Shown in pieces: positions 5,881 to 5,882 of a stretch of 5,882 nt of DNA. Position numbers and translations under genes: made by a program. The first letter of the stretch is position 1, and each line of letters opens with the position of its first letter. The notes beneath the pieces were generated by a model. The model was not told the origin of the DNA. It saw nothing but the letters and a program-made list of their open reading frames with translations, and did no database searches. This DNA is from an uncultured Oribacterium sp. (GTDB lineage Bacteria; Bacillota; Clostridia; Lachnospirales; Lachnospiraceae), in assembly GCA_934270345.1 (NCBI GenBank), contig CAKQPT010000061.1, positions 1 through 5,882 on the forward strand, written 5' to 3'.

Positions 5881-5882
5881 TA

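Overview
The window looks like chromosomal DNA from a GC-rich Clostridia-type Firmicute, possibly a gut or rumen Lachnospiraceae relative. This rests on strong AGGAGG-type ribosome binding sites, two Gram-positive-style lipoproteins with Cys-Gly-Gly after the lipobox, a DUF2442 gene and a very large LuxR-type ATPase regulator. The lineage is a low-confidence inference. All four genes I accept lie on the + strand; the many long antisense frames are shadows caused by high GC.

Layout: (1) 3-2432 is the 3' part of a large MalT-like/LuxR-family regulator, cut by the left edge of the window. (2) 2433-2811 is non-coding. It starts with an AT-rich spacer and a strong intrinsic-terminator-like hairpin (2470-2505). 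It then holds the most striking object in the window, a 257-nt segment (2516-2772) whose two halves pair by hand into about 86 base pairs over eight stacked helices, capped by a 12-bp hairpin. I recognise no named RNA family in it. (3) 2812-3051 is a small DUF2442 gene with a GTG start, and 3071-4666 is a 531-residue lipoprotein 19 nt behind it, so these two probably form an operon. The structured segment ends only 39 nt before the DUF2442 start with no terminator between, so it could be a 5' leader or an independent RNA. (4) 4667-4801 carries two copies of a GGGGTCAGACCCC palindrome in a 51-bp unit. (5) 4802-5737 is a second, 311-residue lipoprotein built from a duplicated GIW/GNW-type domain. 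(6) 5738-5882 carries the same palindrome pair again at 52-bp spacing, then a GNRA-capped hairpin at the right edge.

How the parts may work together: the regulator could control the downstream surface lipoproteins, but nothing in the sequence proves this. The two lipoproteins share an identical Cys24-Gly-Gly start, acidic low-complexity linkers and a loosely similar GDL(I/L)xED segment. They look like extracellular, membrane-anchored proteins of unknown function. The best candidate for something undescribed is the structured element at 2516-2772. The paired palindromic repeats bracketing the second lipoprotein gene come next.
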